From Vanilla planifolia (taxonomy: Eukaryota > Streptophyta > Magnoliopsida > Asparagales > Orchidaceae), in assembly GCA_023846275.1 (NCBI GenBank), contig JAIUJO010000298.1, positions 7,501-71,500 on the forward strand: 64,000 nucleotides of DNA, in the 5' to 3' direction. The notes beneath the pieces were generated by a model. That model had not been told where the DNA came from. It did no database searches and saw nothing but the letters and a program-made list of their open reading frames with translations. Positions within the stretch are counted from its first letter, which is position 1. Every line of letters starts with the position of its first letter. The position numbers and the translations under genes were made by a program. This document shows positions 11,928-24,395 of this stretch, piece after piece.

Positions 11928-14900
11928 ATGTGTGTGCATGTACACATCAGTGTGTTCATGTGTGTGTGTGTGCACATGTGTGTATGTGTGCGTGCACATT
12001 TGTGTGTGTGCTTATATGTGTGTGTGTGATTGTGTATGTGTGTGTGTGTGAGTATCCTTGTGTAGCTATGTGTATGCATGTGTTTAAGTGTGTGTGTGGA
12101 GGGGGGTGGAGTATGTGAGCATGTATATATGCATGTGTGTACTTGTGTATGTAGGTGTGCATGCACATGGGCACGTGCATACATGGTATGTATGTTTATG
12201 TGTGTGTGTGTGTGCATTCATGAGTATTTGTGAGTCTATGTATGTGAGTGTCTATATATATGTTTGAGTGTGCGTGTGTGTGTACACATGTATGTGTATG
12301 TGTGTTTTTTTTGTGTGCATGCATGTACATGTCTACATTCTTTTGCATGTGTATGTGTTTTAGTGCACGTGTGTGTGTGTATGTGATTGTGATGAGTGTT
12401 CATGTGTGTGCATGTATGTGCATATATGTGTGCATGCATATGCATGTGAGTTCCAGTGCATGTACGTGTATGTGCATGTGTTTGTTCATATGTGTACCCA
12501 TATTTGTTCTTACAATTGTGCCTATTCATGTGCATATGTGCACGTGTATACATGTGCAAGTGTGTGCATGTGTAGGTGCATGTGTATGTGTAGTTATGCA
12601 TGTGAGTGTATGTGTATGTGTACACATTTGTTCAAATGTTTATGCATGTATGTATGTGTGTGAGTGCATTTGGGTGTGTGCATACCTGCAAGCATTGATG
12701 TGTGTGCATGTACTTATGCATTTGTGTGAGTGTACTCGTATCTATGTGTTTGTGCATGTGTGTTCCTATGAGTGTACATGTGTATCAGTGCATGTATTTG
12801 TGTGCATTAATGTGTGTGTATGTATTTACCTTTGTGTACGTTTGTATTTTTAGGTGCGTATGCTTGTGTGCGTGTTTACGTGGGCATCCATGTGCATCAC
12901 TATACGCATTTATGTGTGTGATCATTTGCATATGTATGCATGTATTTGTGTATATGTGTTTGTGTATGTGTACATTTGTGTGTGTTCATGTGCATCTATC
13001 TATAGGTGCATGTGTGGGTGTGTGTAATTGTACATGTATGTCTACTTGTGTGTCCATGTGTTCTTGTGCACATGTGTGTGTGGGTATGTATGTGTGTGGA
13101 TGTCTTTGTGCATTTGTGCAAATGTGTGTGCATGTGTATATGCATGCATGTGCATGAGTGTGTGTGCACATGCATGTAGGTGGATGTGTTTGTGTGTGTG
13201 TGTGTGCAAGTGTACTTGTATGTGTATGTGCATGAATATGTGTGTATGTATGTGTGTGTGTGTGTTAATGATCATGTGTATGTATGTGTGCGTGTTCGTG
13301 ATCGTGTGTGTGTATGTGTGCTTGTTTATGTTTGTTCGTATGCATGTATAGATGTGGGTCTATGCACATGTATGAGTATTATGTGTGCATGCGTGTGTGG
13401 GTATGCAAATGTGTTGGTGTGGGTGTGGGTCTGGCTGTGTATGAGTGTGTGTGAGCATATGCATGTGGTTGCATGCATTTGTAAGTTTTTGTATTTGTGT
13501 GTGTGTATACATATGTGTGCAGGTTATGCATGTGTTCATGCATGCTTGTGTGAATGAGTTCCTATAGACGTGGAATTGTATGTGTGTGTGCTTGTGCACA
13601 CTTGTGTGCTTATGTGTAGGTGCATGGATGTGTGTGTGTGTGTGTGTGCATACATATATGTGCATGTGTGTGCTTGTTAATTTAAGTGGTATGCATGTGT
13701 TTATGTGTGCATATACATGTGTGTGCATGGGTGTAATTATCTATGTATGCATGCATATTTTTCCTTGTGTGTGTATGTATGTGCATATGGCTGTGCCTAT
13801 GTGCACATGCATATGTGTGTGCAACATTTTGCATGTGGTTGTGTCAGTAGGGGTGTTTTAATATTTTTTTGTGTATGAATGTATGTGTATGAGTGTGTGC
13901 ATGTGTGTGTTTGTGTTTTTACTAATGTGTGTGTGCATAAATCTTTGTGCGTATGTTAGTTCATGTGTGTGTACATGTGTGTGTATGTATATATATGCAA
14001 GTGCATACATGTGTGTGAGCATGCATAATAGTGTGTGCATGTTTGTCTGTATGAGATTGAGAGCGTGTGTGTGTTTGTGTGAGAGTGTGCACATTATGCT
14101 TTTGTGTGTTTATACATGTTTGTATGCTTTGTGCATGCATGTTTGGTTTTTCTTACATGCATTTGCACGTGTGTGTATGCTTGTGTGTATTTTTATATGT
14201 GCATATGTGCTTGTGTCTCTATGTGTGTGTGTGTGTGTATACTTGCATGTGTTAGTGCATGCATGTGCATCTATTCATGAGTGTGCCCATGTTTATGTTT
14301 GGCTATGCCAATGCTGTGCGTGTGTTCATTTTTTGTGTGTGGGTTTGTGTGCATATGTACATGCTTACATGTGTTTTTGTGTGTGTGTGTGGGATTATTG
14401 AGGTGTGCATGTGTGTGGATTTGCATATGAGTGCATGCATACATGTGTGCACATGTGTGTGTATGTGGGTGCATTAGGACATGTGTAAGTTCGTATGTGC
14501 GGGTGTATGTGTTTGTATGTGTTTGGGTGTGTGCATGTGTGTGCTTGCATGCATGTGCATGTGTGTGTGCTTGCACATGTTTGTGTTCCTGTTTGTGGGT
14601 GATCTCATGTATGTCTATGGATATGTGTGTTTGTGTGTGCATATGTGTTTGTGCATGTATGTGTATAAAGTGTTTTTGTGTATTCATTTCGGCATATGTG
14701 TGGGAGCCTTAGTTTTTTTTGTGTGTAAATGTGTATATATTCATGTGTGCGTGGGTGTGTGTGTTTTTGTGTGTGTGCTTATGTGCATGTGTACTTGTGT
14801 GCATGCATATGTGTATGCATGTGTGTATATTTCTACATGTGAATGTGTGTGTGTTCATTTTTGTGTGTGTGGATGTGTCGACATATTTATGCATGTGCAT

Positions 14901-17528
14901 GTGCATGTGTCTACATGTCTCTATATGTGTTCCTGTGCGTGTGTGTGCATGTATTTATGTGTGTAATAGTGTGTGCATGCATTTGTTTGCATATGCATGT
15001 TCATGTGTCTATGTAGATTGATGTGCATGTATGTGTATGCATGTGAATACACATGTGTGTTTGCATGCATGTGTGTGTTAGAATGCATGTATATATATAT
15101 GTGTGTGTGTGTGTCTATGTATGCATGTGCACATATGTTGTTGTCATTGTGTATGTGTGTCTTCATAGGCATGAGAGTGTGTGGCTGTGTGTGCAAGTGT
15201 GTGTTCATGCATGTGTGCATGTGTGTGTGCATTTTTGCACGTCTGTATATGTATGCAGATGTGTATGCATGTGCTTGTGAGCATATGTATGCACTTGTGT
15301 GTTTGTGTGTACATATGTGTGTGCTTATGTGAGTGCATGTGCATGCGAGTGTGTTTGTGCACATGATTATGTGTGTGTGTGTGTGCTTGTGCATGTATGT
15401 AAATGTGTGCATTTGTTTATGCATGTGTGAATGTTTGTGTGCTCATGCAAGTGTATGTGCTTGTGTGTATGTGTTTTCATGTATGTGTATATGCATATGT
15501 TTGCATGTTTATGTGCTTGTGAGTTCATGTGTGCGTGTTTGTGCATGTGTGCATGTTTGTGCATGTGTGTGCGTATGCATGTATGTTTACATCTATGTTT
15601 GCCTCTATGTTTTTGTATATGTGCTTTTGCATAAATGTGTATGCATAATGACTACATGTCCATGCGTGTGCATGTGCATGTGTTTGTGTGTGTGTGTGTG
15701 TGTCTCTGGTACAGCACATGTGTGTATGTCTGTGCTTGCATTCATGTGTGCATGTGCTTGCACATGTTTACATGCATGAGTTTGTGTGCTTGTGCATGTG
15801 GGAGTGTGTGTGTGAGCACATACCAATGTGCACATGTGCTTATGTGTATGTGTGCCCATGTCTGTGTGAGTGCGTATGTCATTTATTGTGTGTGCATATG
15901 AGTAAGTGTATATGTGTGTATGGTGGTGTGTCTATTTGTGTGTTTGTAAGTGTTTGTGCATAAATGTGTGAGGATGCATATGAGTGTGTACATGTGCATG
16001 TGTATGTGTGTGCAAGCTTCTACTTGTGCATGTTTTTGTTTGTGTGTGTGTGTATATGTGTGTGGATATGCTTGTATATGTGTATGTGTGTATGTGTGTG
16101 TGTATATAGGTGTATGTGTCAGTTTTTGTGCGTGGTTGTGTATGTGGGTGCATAGATGTGTGGGAGTGTGTGTTTGTGAGAGTAAGTGCATCTAAGTGTG
16201 TGTGTTCTTTTATGTGTGCATAGGTGCATGCATGTATGCTTGAATGCATGCCTTTGTGTGCATGTGTGTGTGCATTTGAGTGTGTCTCTATGTGTGTGGG
16301 TTTGTGTTCATGTTTTTTCTATCATTACATGTGTAGATGTTTGTGAGTATGATGTGTGTGTGTGTGTGCATCTGTCGACTTGTGTATGCACATGCACATG
16401 TGTGTATACTTGTTTCTGCTTGTACATGTGCATGTGTATGTGTGCCTGTTCCTATGTGTTTGTGTCTATTTGAGCATGTGTGCATGCATAAGTGTGTCTA
16501 GGGACATGTGTGTGCATATGTGTACACTTGTGTATGTGTGGCTATTTATGTGTAAGTCTATACATCTGTGTAAATGTGTGTGCATCTATGTGTGCATGCT
16601 TTTGTGTGGGTTTTTGTACATGCATGTGCATGGGTGTGTGTGTGTTCGTGTGTGTTGGTTTGTGTTTGTGTGTGTGTATGTGTGAGTGCATGAGCATTTG
16701 TGCATACTTACATGTGTGATGTGGGTGTGCATGTGCACACGCACATGTGTTTTTGTGTAAGTGTGAGTGTCTATGTTCATGTGTGTGGGGGCGTATGCTT
16801 GTGTTTGTGAGCTTGCCTATGTGCATGTATGCATGTATGTGGATGCATATGTGTGTGTTCCTATGTGTGTGGGTATGCATTTGTTTATGCATGTGTGTGC
16901 ATGTTTGAGTCCATGTGTGCTTGCTTGTGTGCAAGTGCATGTGTGTGTGTGCATGCATGTGTGCATGAGTATATTTAGGTGTGTTTGTGTATGTTAGTGT
17001 GTGTGTTTGTGTTTATGTGTACATATGTGTGTGCATGTGTGAGTGTATGTGTGTATGTGCATACGTGTATGCATGTGTACGTGCACATTATGTGTGTGGG
17101 TGTGTGCATGTGTTTATGCAAGTGTGTGCATGTGTGCGTGTAGATGTTTGTGCATGCACATATGTGTTTGTGCAAATGTGTCTCTATGTTTGTGGATATG
17201 TATGTGTGCATGTGCTTGAATATGTATGTGTGTGCATGTGAATGTGGGTGTGTATGTGTTTCTATATGTGTGCGTGCATACACAAGTGTGTGAATCTGTG
17301 TGTATTTTTTGTGAATGTATTTCTGTGTTTGGATTTGTGTGTTGCATGTGTTTTTTTGTGTGCATGTTAAGCATGTGTGTTTGCTTGTGTGCATGTGCGT
17401 GTGTACATATATGGTTGAGGGTGTGTGTGTGTGCATGCATGCTTCGTGCATGTGTGCTTGTGTATGTGCATATATGTGTACATGTCTGTATGCATGAGGG
17501 TGCATGTGTGTGTGTGCATGTGTCTACT
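11928..17528 (+). repeat. TG/CATG-rich degenerate simple-repeat array, right part
   Basis: Same composition and orientation as 1-4869: TG, CATG, TATG and TTTG words, mostly alternating purine and pyrimidine, few stop codons in any frame. It begins abruptly after the copia LTR and ends at gagcttcctctctctgcc. Together the two parts give about 10.5 kb of array in the window, and the left one runs off the edge. None of the Cys- or His-rich ORFs inside it has protein-like composition. Confidence 0.95.
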
Positions 17529-17529
17529 T

Positions 17530-17937
17530 GAGCTTCCTCTCTCTGCCTTATTTATTCTCTCTTCTGTAACTTGCTTAGTACAATCAAATATCACCTTCAA
17601 TCACATTTATGTTGAGTTGTGAGGAATTAATATATGAAATTACAAAATAATTACTCCAAAATTTTTAATATATGTATATATATCTTAAAATTCATTACTA
17701 ATTATTTAAACTTTTAAAAATTATTAACTCATTGCCTTGGATTACTTTTAAGAAGCTCTTTTCAATCATTTGTCTTAATAAACTTTTTGAATTCATTTAA
17801 AATCATGACATACTTTTCAATATTATAATAATTTAATAATATTTTAAAAAATAAATATCATATTTAAAATGGATGACTTTATTAAATCAAAACATATATT
17901 AATAAAGCTTTATTGACTTAATTTATCTATTATAGTA

Positions 17938-17977
<40 letters not shown>

Positions 17978-17991
17978 TTTGAGGTGTTGCA
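17530..17991 (-). repeat. Probable 3' LTR of a Ty3/gypsy element
   Basis: On the minus strand the sequence tgcaacacctcaaaattt begins at 17991, close to the tgtaacaccc start common to plant gypsy LTRs. It is preceded by a polypurine stretch (ggagggtaagac). Integrase-coding sequence follows on the other side. The far end against the TG array is estimated. A second copy was not found, so the LTR length is unverified. Confidence 0.55.
17936..17974. repeat. (TA)n microsatellite
   Basis: Uninterrupted TA run within the probable gypsy LTR, next to its terminus. Confidence 0.95.
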
Positions 17992-19188
17992 GTCTTACCC
18001 TCCATAAAACTTGTCTTGAAATTTAGAAAAGTTTAGCTATTAGTCGATCATGTATGCTTCCACTTCCCAGGTAGCTTTTCTTTCCACTTGATATTTTTAT
18101 AAAACATTTATCATTACAATAACTTTATTTCTTAGTAGCTTCCTCTTTTTGTTTAAGATCTTCACTTATGTTTCTAGATAAGTTTGATTAAATTTTGATA
18201 TCTAGACCAATATACTTAACAATATAACAAGGATCTAGAATGCATCTTCATAAAAAAAAGATGAAGTACATTATGAATTCCTAATAAATAAATAGTCAAA
18301 ATAATCAAATATATCACTTGTCCAACTCTCTTTGGTAGTTTGGGGGACAAATAAATTTAGATTTTAACTCATTTTATTTTTCAATTCTTATAATACCTTT
18401 CATTTTACTAGTTTTAATAAATACATGAACTCTTTCTTAAAATTTTGTTAATCAATGCTTTGCAACAAAGTACTTTTTCTTCTATCTTGAGCTATCTTTA
18501 ATGGATCTTGAAAAATTCTTTTCCTTTCGTGGCTTTCTCAGTAATCGAACAATCCAATAAAACTCTTTCTTTTCTTTTATTCTTACATAGAGTTTACAAA
18601 TACTTCATTTCATATATAGCCACACAGGATGCAATTTCGAAATTATATTGATAGCTATTATTATTAAAAATTTATTAATGATAAATGGCTTTCTTAACCT
18701 CCTCCAATATCTAATATACAAAGTCATAAGTAAATCTTTTAGAATCTTAATGATTCCCTTTATTTATTTATCTATTTGAGGATGAATGACTACTAAATTT
18801 TAAACTTGCTTCAAATTCTTGATCCATTATCTTTCAAACATGCAAAGTCAAGTTAGGTTTCATTTCTAATATAATAGTTTTTGTGAACCATGTAATTTAA
18901 CAATTTGGTTCATATATATATGACCCAACATTTATGTTAAATTAGTTATCTTAATAACAATAAAATAAACATATTTTTGTTAATCTATTTACAATCACTT
19001 ATATTGAATCAAGACTATTGGTGATTGAGATAACTCTATCACAATGTCTATAATCACTTCTTCTCATTTCTATTTATAAATGGACAAAGGTTACAATATT
19101 TCTCTTAGTTTTGTTATTCATCTTCGATTCATTAACAGATTAAACATCTTAAACCACTTCGACACATTTTTTTTATTCCAAGCCACCT
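17992..19188 (-). pseudogene. Ty3/gypsy integrase remnant (core to C-terminal module)
   Basis: Integrase inserts retrotransposon cDNA into chromosomes. On the minus strand 18311-18370 reads ELKSKFICPP..YQREL, matching the integrase C-terminal module in which PRFIGPF and EILER are usual. The adjoining 18265-18290 gives the counterpart of the GIHDVFH block. At 18640-18690 HLSLINF is followed, after a shift, by NNSYQ, the end of the catalytic core. Further core-like blocks run to 19188. Many stops and shifts make it non-functional. It runs into the probable gypsy 3' LTR and is separated from its RNase H part by a foreign segment. Confidence 0.8.
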
Positions 19189-19690
19189 ATGACATGCTCA
19201 CATGTCAGCCACCTACCACGTGCACAAATGGTCAATGAGTCTGTATATGGGCTTTCACATGCAAAAGCTAAACCCACTTGCACGTAACATTCATTTTTGC
19301 ATACATGGTTTCACTGTAATGTAGAATTTGTAGAATTGTTTTTGTTTGGTCACAAATTACATGTTTCGTTTAAAAATTAAAATATTATGTACTTTGTAAT
19401 AAGATATTATATCCGAACATCTATATAAATGTATAAAAGTGTTATCTGAAATCTTTTCAGATTCTTTAAATTTCAAAACTTTGTGAATTTAAAACTCTTT
19501 GAAAGATACTTCTTGAGAAATTAATCTCCTAATTACAAAAACCCTCATCTCCTTCTTTTCTTCCTTAGTTGCCCACTATTATTACACTTCAATTTCATTG
19601 TTGCAATTCCAAAAAGGAATGTATACTATCAAAGGGCTTAACGTGAAAATACCTTGTAAGCAAATCAATAATCTGTAAAAATATTATACT
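19189..19690 (+). mobile_element. Probable solo LTR inserted in the gypsy pol
   Basis: The integrase similarity stops abruptly at 19188, and RNase H/RT similarity resumes near 19740. The sequence between is less AT-rich at first, starts tgacatgctcacatgtcagc, and has a TATA-like tatataaatgtataaaa at about 19421-19437 followed by a C/T-rich leader. This layout fits a plant gypsy LTR read on the plus strand. The right boundary and a target-site duplication were not found, so a deletion junction is an alternative. Confidence 0.45.
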
Positions 19691-19739
19691 TAATTTTGCA
19701 TAAATAATGTATTTATTTTTTTATAAAAATATTATAAAT

Positions 19740-20492
19740 GCCAAGTTTAAGTCATGAACAAAGTAATTATTTTCACAATGCTTTAGTTGTTTGATTGTAT
19801 ACATAATCACTTTTTTATTCTACATTATCCAATAACATAGTTATAGTAAACATGCATCATTGTACACACGATATGCATATATACATTTTAGAAGATTCAT
19901 TTCACAACTAAATTCAATACCTTTAAATATCTAAAAACTATTTTCATAAATCGAGTCTCATTTATCTTTGTTTATTTTTTAAGACAATCTAGTGATGGAG
20001 AGGTTATATTTGATAATCTTTTCACAAATTGTCTATAATAACTTACATATAAAATAAATTTCTTTCCTTATATTGGTAAGAGTTTTGGTTAATTCATGAT
20101 TATTAAAAAAACATATTCCAAAATTCACACTTAGAGTATTTAGTATATAATTAGTTCTCTCTCATAATTTGTAATAGTATAAGTAAATATATATTACGTT
20201 CTTTCAAAAATTTTGAATAAATCAAAATATCATCTATGAATACAATGATAAACCAATCTAAATATTATAAAATATTGTGTTCATCAGTTCAACGAGAGCT
20301 TATGATGCATTTATTTTACTAAATAATAACTTTAAAAATACATAATATTCTTGTCTTGTTTGACAATAAGTTCAAAAATGTCTCTATATTTTATTTTCAA
20401 TTGGTGATAAGCAAATCATTGACCAATCTTAAAAATTATCATTAATTCTTAGAGTTCATCAAATAGACTATCAATTTTTAATAAAAGACATC
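19740..20492 (-). pseudogene. Ty3/gypsy reverse transcriptase - RNase H remnant
   Basis: Reverse transcriptase copies element RNA into DNA and RNase H removes the RNA. On the minus strand 20226-20249 reads IIVFIDDI, the conserved Y/F-x-D-D catalytic motif of Ty3/gypsy reverse transcriptase. Flanking blocks (20250-20490 before it, 20000-20225 after it in reading direction) follow the familiar order of this domain, and 19740-20000 resembles the RNase H side. Order and strand agree with the integrase remnant at 17992-19188, so these are parts of one element. Stops and shifts are frequent. At 20493 the similarity ends at the edge of a dispersed repeat. Confidence 0.8.
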
Positions 20493-20945
20493 TATTCAAT
20501 TAAAATATTTTAGCCAATTAATTTTATTTCTCATGTTATTTGAGTTAGTTAAATCATAATTTGCATGATAAGCATAAATTTTTAAAATCCTTTAATGCAT
20601 TGTGTTTTAAAAAAATATGATAAATTATTTTTAGTTTTAAAAATTTTGTAATGATAATTTTGGTAAATACTTAATATATTTAAGCTAACTCATTTAAATC
20701 AACTATTCAAGAATTTAGGACAAGCATCCGTCGTTGATTGTAATAGTTAAAATTATATTTGAATCATTTTATACTGATGACGTTAATAGTATTGTTTGGG
20801 AAAACCATATCAAAAGTTTAAAATTGAACAAATTTACATAATTGTGTGGGACAATGGATATAATATCTTTTTGATCAATTTCTTTTCCAATTGAATGGTA
20901 TACCACTTTAGCTTTATTTGATATAGACCAACCTTAAATAAAAAA
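20493..20945 (+). repeat. Dispersed 450-bp repeat, copy A
   Basis: From agccaattaattttattt to about 20945 this matches 23410-24118 in the same orientation, with shared words such as aaaatcctttaat, aaatatgat, ttaagcta, ttgttcaagaat or cttattcaagaat, and gagtggtatacc / gaatggtatacc. One frame near 20891-20930 reads PIEWYTTLALF, weakly like the ORF1 protein of plant LINEs. The family is not identified. Confidence 0.65.
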
Positions 20946-23409
20946 AGGAAAACTAAGTTTTAATTCAACATAACAAAATATATGTGAATAAATAATATAT
21001 CACAACATATAATAAGATAACTAATTCACAATATACTTGACTTCAAAATAATCAATTTATCATTAACAATAAAAAAATATAGAGTCCACGGGAAAGTCAG
21101 TAAACCTAATCTCGTAATATTAACTTGGTATTAAAAAAATCATGTGAATATTATAAAAATTATAGTTAGAAGTCTCCTGCATGACCTCTCGTGACTTCTT
21201 GGACTTTTTCCAAAGCACATTGGTTCACATATGGTACATTTATCTTATGTTAATTCTTTTAAATGATTAAAAAATGTATCGAAACATTTAAATTAAAGAA
21301 ATAAAAAATTGTGAATGGCAAAGTTTTGATATTTTTAAGATTAGTTTTTTTGAAAAAAGTTTACATAAAACATAAGAAAGATACCCATATTATTTTCAAT
21401 CACAAATTCAAATCATTTATTGTAATATTGAATTTAGGACAGTGATTGAGGGTTCAAAAGATTGGTGGTGAAATAATGCAAGCATAAAATAATTCATTTA
21501 TTATTAATTGATGTTCTTAAAATGCATTATAAAAATGGAATCCATTCTTGTATGAGTTCAATTAGTAAATAATTAATAATAAATTTTTAAAATTTCTTTA
21601 TTAATCTATCATGTAAAATTTAAAAGATAATATTTTAAGTTTGTTAATAAGAGAATGTAATTAGATGAGAGAGAATATAAAAAACATATTATAATATGGC
21701 TTTTTGTATAAAGGGTGGGTCTTATGTGTGTCCTTCATTTTTTTAATTTTTTTAAGCTAAAAATAATTGGTATTTTAATAAAAACTTTCATTAAATTTTT
21801 ATCAGTTCTCAAATAAAATTTATTATTCAAAATATTTTTATAAAATAGTATATTCAAACATAAAAATCATATCTAACTATAGTATTGACCAATTATAATT
21901 TAATAGTACAAGGAAGCACAATTACAACTAAGATTGAAAAATATTCTTAAAATGGGTCCATGAAGATAATAAGAATAATGAATTGATGATTATTGATATC
22001 ATTCTCCAAATAATAAAATTGTTGCTGCTCATCACCATCAAGTAGGCTTCAAACTTTTTGAGTTGACAACTTATGTGACATGTTCTTTTCATTATTGACA
22101 CACACTCTTAGCAATGAATACTATTCTCATGCCAAAAACCTCCAGACATGTGTCTCTAACAAGTTGGCAAATCATGGTATAATTTAAAAAAATTAGTAAA
22201 ATAAAAATAAAGAAAAAAAATAAGAATATATTAAATTTTTAGATGATTTAATTTCTTATTCTTAAATTTATATCTACCCTTTAGACATTTTTCTTGGGCT
22301 AATCACTTCTCCTTTCTTTTATCATAAGTGTTGGCAAAGAAGCCTTAAAATAGTTTTTTTTCCAAAGAAAAAAAATTGAAGCCTTCAATTCCTTTCACAC
22401 AAGGTCCAAAAGTAAACCCCTTCCCACAAAAGGTTAAAATTGGAAACCTTTTTTATAAATAATTCTTAAAATAGGCTCTCTCTTATCACATAAGGCTCAA
22501 AGCAAACACCTCTAAATCCTTGTTGGATTAAGCAAAATTCAATAATAACAATAACTAAATTTTACATAAACTATCTAAAAATTAATTGAATAATATATAT
22601 ATATATAATTTAAAAAATGATGCCAATTGGGTATATAACTTCTAATTATAATAAAAAAGTTTATACTTAGTGAGTGCATTTATTCAATGCAATGGGTTTT
22701 CCATCTATTTATAGAATAATGTGGTCATTTGTAATTCTTAAAACTATCAATTTTAGCTTACCAACCTCCCAAGTCTTCTAAGATATTTTTATATTCTTGG
22801 TTAATGCCAGAATCCTTATTAGCAATGCTTCAATGAGAAATATAATTAGCCAATTAGCCAAGCTATACTTTACCACCCATTAGATGATTTGAACATGTTC
22901 TATAATTTGTGCATTTTTTTATCTACCAAATTTAAAAAACTATTTTTCAATTTGAACATTATAACATTTAATGTTGATCAAAATTGTCCATCAACATTTC
23001 TATAGCCTTTTGTTATTGCTCAATTTTAGTTGCTAACAATGAGATTATCCATCAAATAGTTTGATAATTTCTTAAAGGAACTCAAATTTTGGCATCTTTT
23101 GATTTAATATTTATTAGATGGTCTAATTATTATCATATCATTATTAAACTAGTTATTTGATGTCTATTAAATAGACTAATTGGAATTTTATAGAGGTTGA
23201 TTTTGGCAACCCCATATGACCATTAATAAACTAAGCTATTAGATTATCCAATTTTTAACAAACTAGACATCAGTCAATTATTGAATTTTACGATGATTCT
23301 TTAATAAAATATACAAATGATGGTTGAGTTTAAGCTAAAAAGTATTTCTTGATAGAATGCTTAATATTTATTAGAGAACTAGTCAAATGTTTAATTCTTT
23401 ATTAAAGAA
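20946..23409. other. AT-rich stretch, nothing assigned
   Basis: No ORF of interest and no recognisable element domain. It contains a short (TA)n run near 22593-22607 and several less AT-rich patches (21080-21240, 22030-22170, 22270-22530). These could be fragments of unidentified transposons. Confidence 0.6.
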
Positions 23410-23804
23410 AGATCTTTTAGCCAATTAATTTTATTTATCCTATATATAAGCTAGCTAAATTTTCAAAAGAATAAAAATGTAAAATTTTAAAAATCCTTTA
23501 ATAAAATGTTTTTTTTAAAAATATGATAGATAATTTAGTTTTAAAAACTATGTAATAATAATTTTAATAAATATTTAATATTTTTAAGCTACTTTACCAA
23601 GTTAATTGTTCAAGAATCTAAAATAATCATTCCCATAGCTCATACGAAGATTTTTCTTATATTTTTCATCTATTTGCAAACTTGTTCTTTCCTAATTCTT
23701 TAATAATATATGTCTATGAACATAAGTACATCTTTCAATAATCATTTATCTAATCTTAATTATGTGTGTATATATATATGTATGTATATATTTATATATA
23801 CATG

Positions 23805-23903
<99 letters not shown>

Positions 23904-24118
23904 TCTTATAAGATTGATTACAAAAATTAGGATTGAATCTAAATTATTTTGGAGTGATTAAAATTTTAATGTTATTTATGATGATTATATCAAGAGTTTG
24001 AAATGTAATGATTAATACCATTCTTGGTTAAATAGAATAATCCTTTGGCTAGTTTTTTTTCCTAATTGAGTGGTATACCTTTTAGTTGTCCAAGATAAAG
24101 ACCAATTTAGATGAATAA
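23410..24118 (+). repeat. Dispersed repeat, copy B, expanded by a (TA)n tract
   Basis: Partner of 20493-20945. It is longer because it carries a (TA)n tract of about 135 bp (23763-23899). Homology runs to the block around 24050-24118 (ctaattgagtggtatacc...aagaccaattta). It lies directly upstream of the LINE reverse transcriptase. Confidence 0.65.
23763..23899. repeat. (TA)n microsatellite
   Basis: Nearly pure TA over more than 130 bases, inside copy B of the dispersed repeat and absent from copy A. The Ile/Tyr-rich ORF across it is an artefact. Confidence 0.95.
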
Positions 24119-24395
24119 AAGGTAAAATAGTTTGATAATTACTAATGATGAAAGGGAGATTACACTTGTGACTCTAATAAGTGATGATAAAATCATATTT
24201 ATAATGATGTCGAAGAAATGAAATAAATCCCATCTTTTGGATTGTGTCTTAATTCAGTTCGTACATGGTTATTGGAAGATCACACAGATAGTTATTATTA
24301 TAGTGGTGAAATAATTCTTTAAATATAGCTTTATATCAAAATGTTGAAATGACACAAAGGCCATATTCATCCTTAAAGTTTAAGGAGCATTAAAA

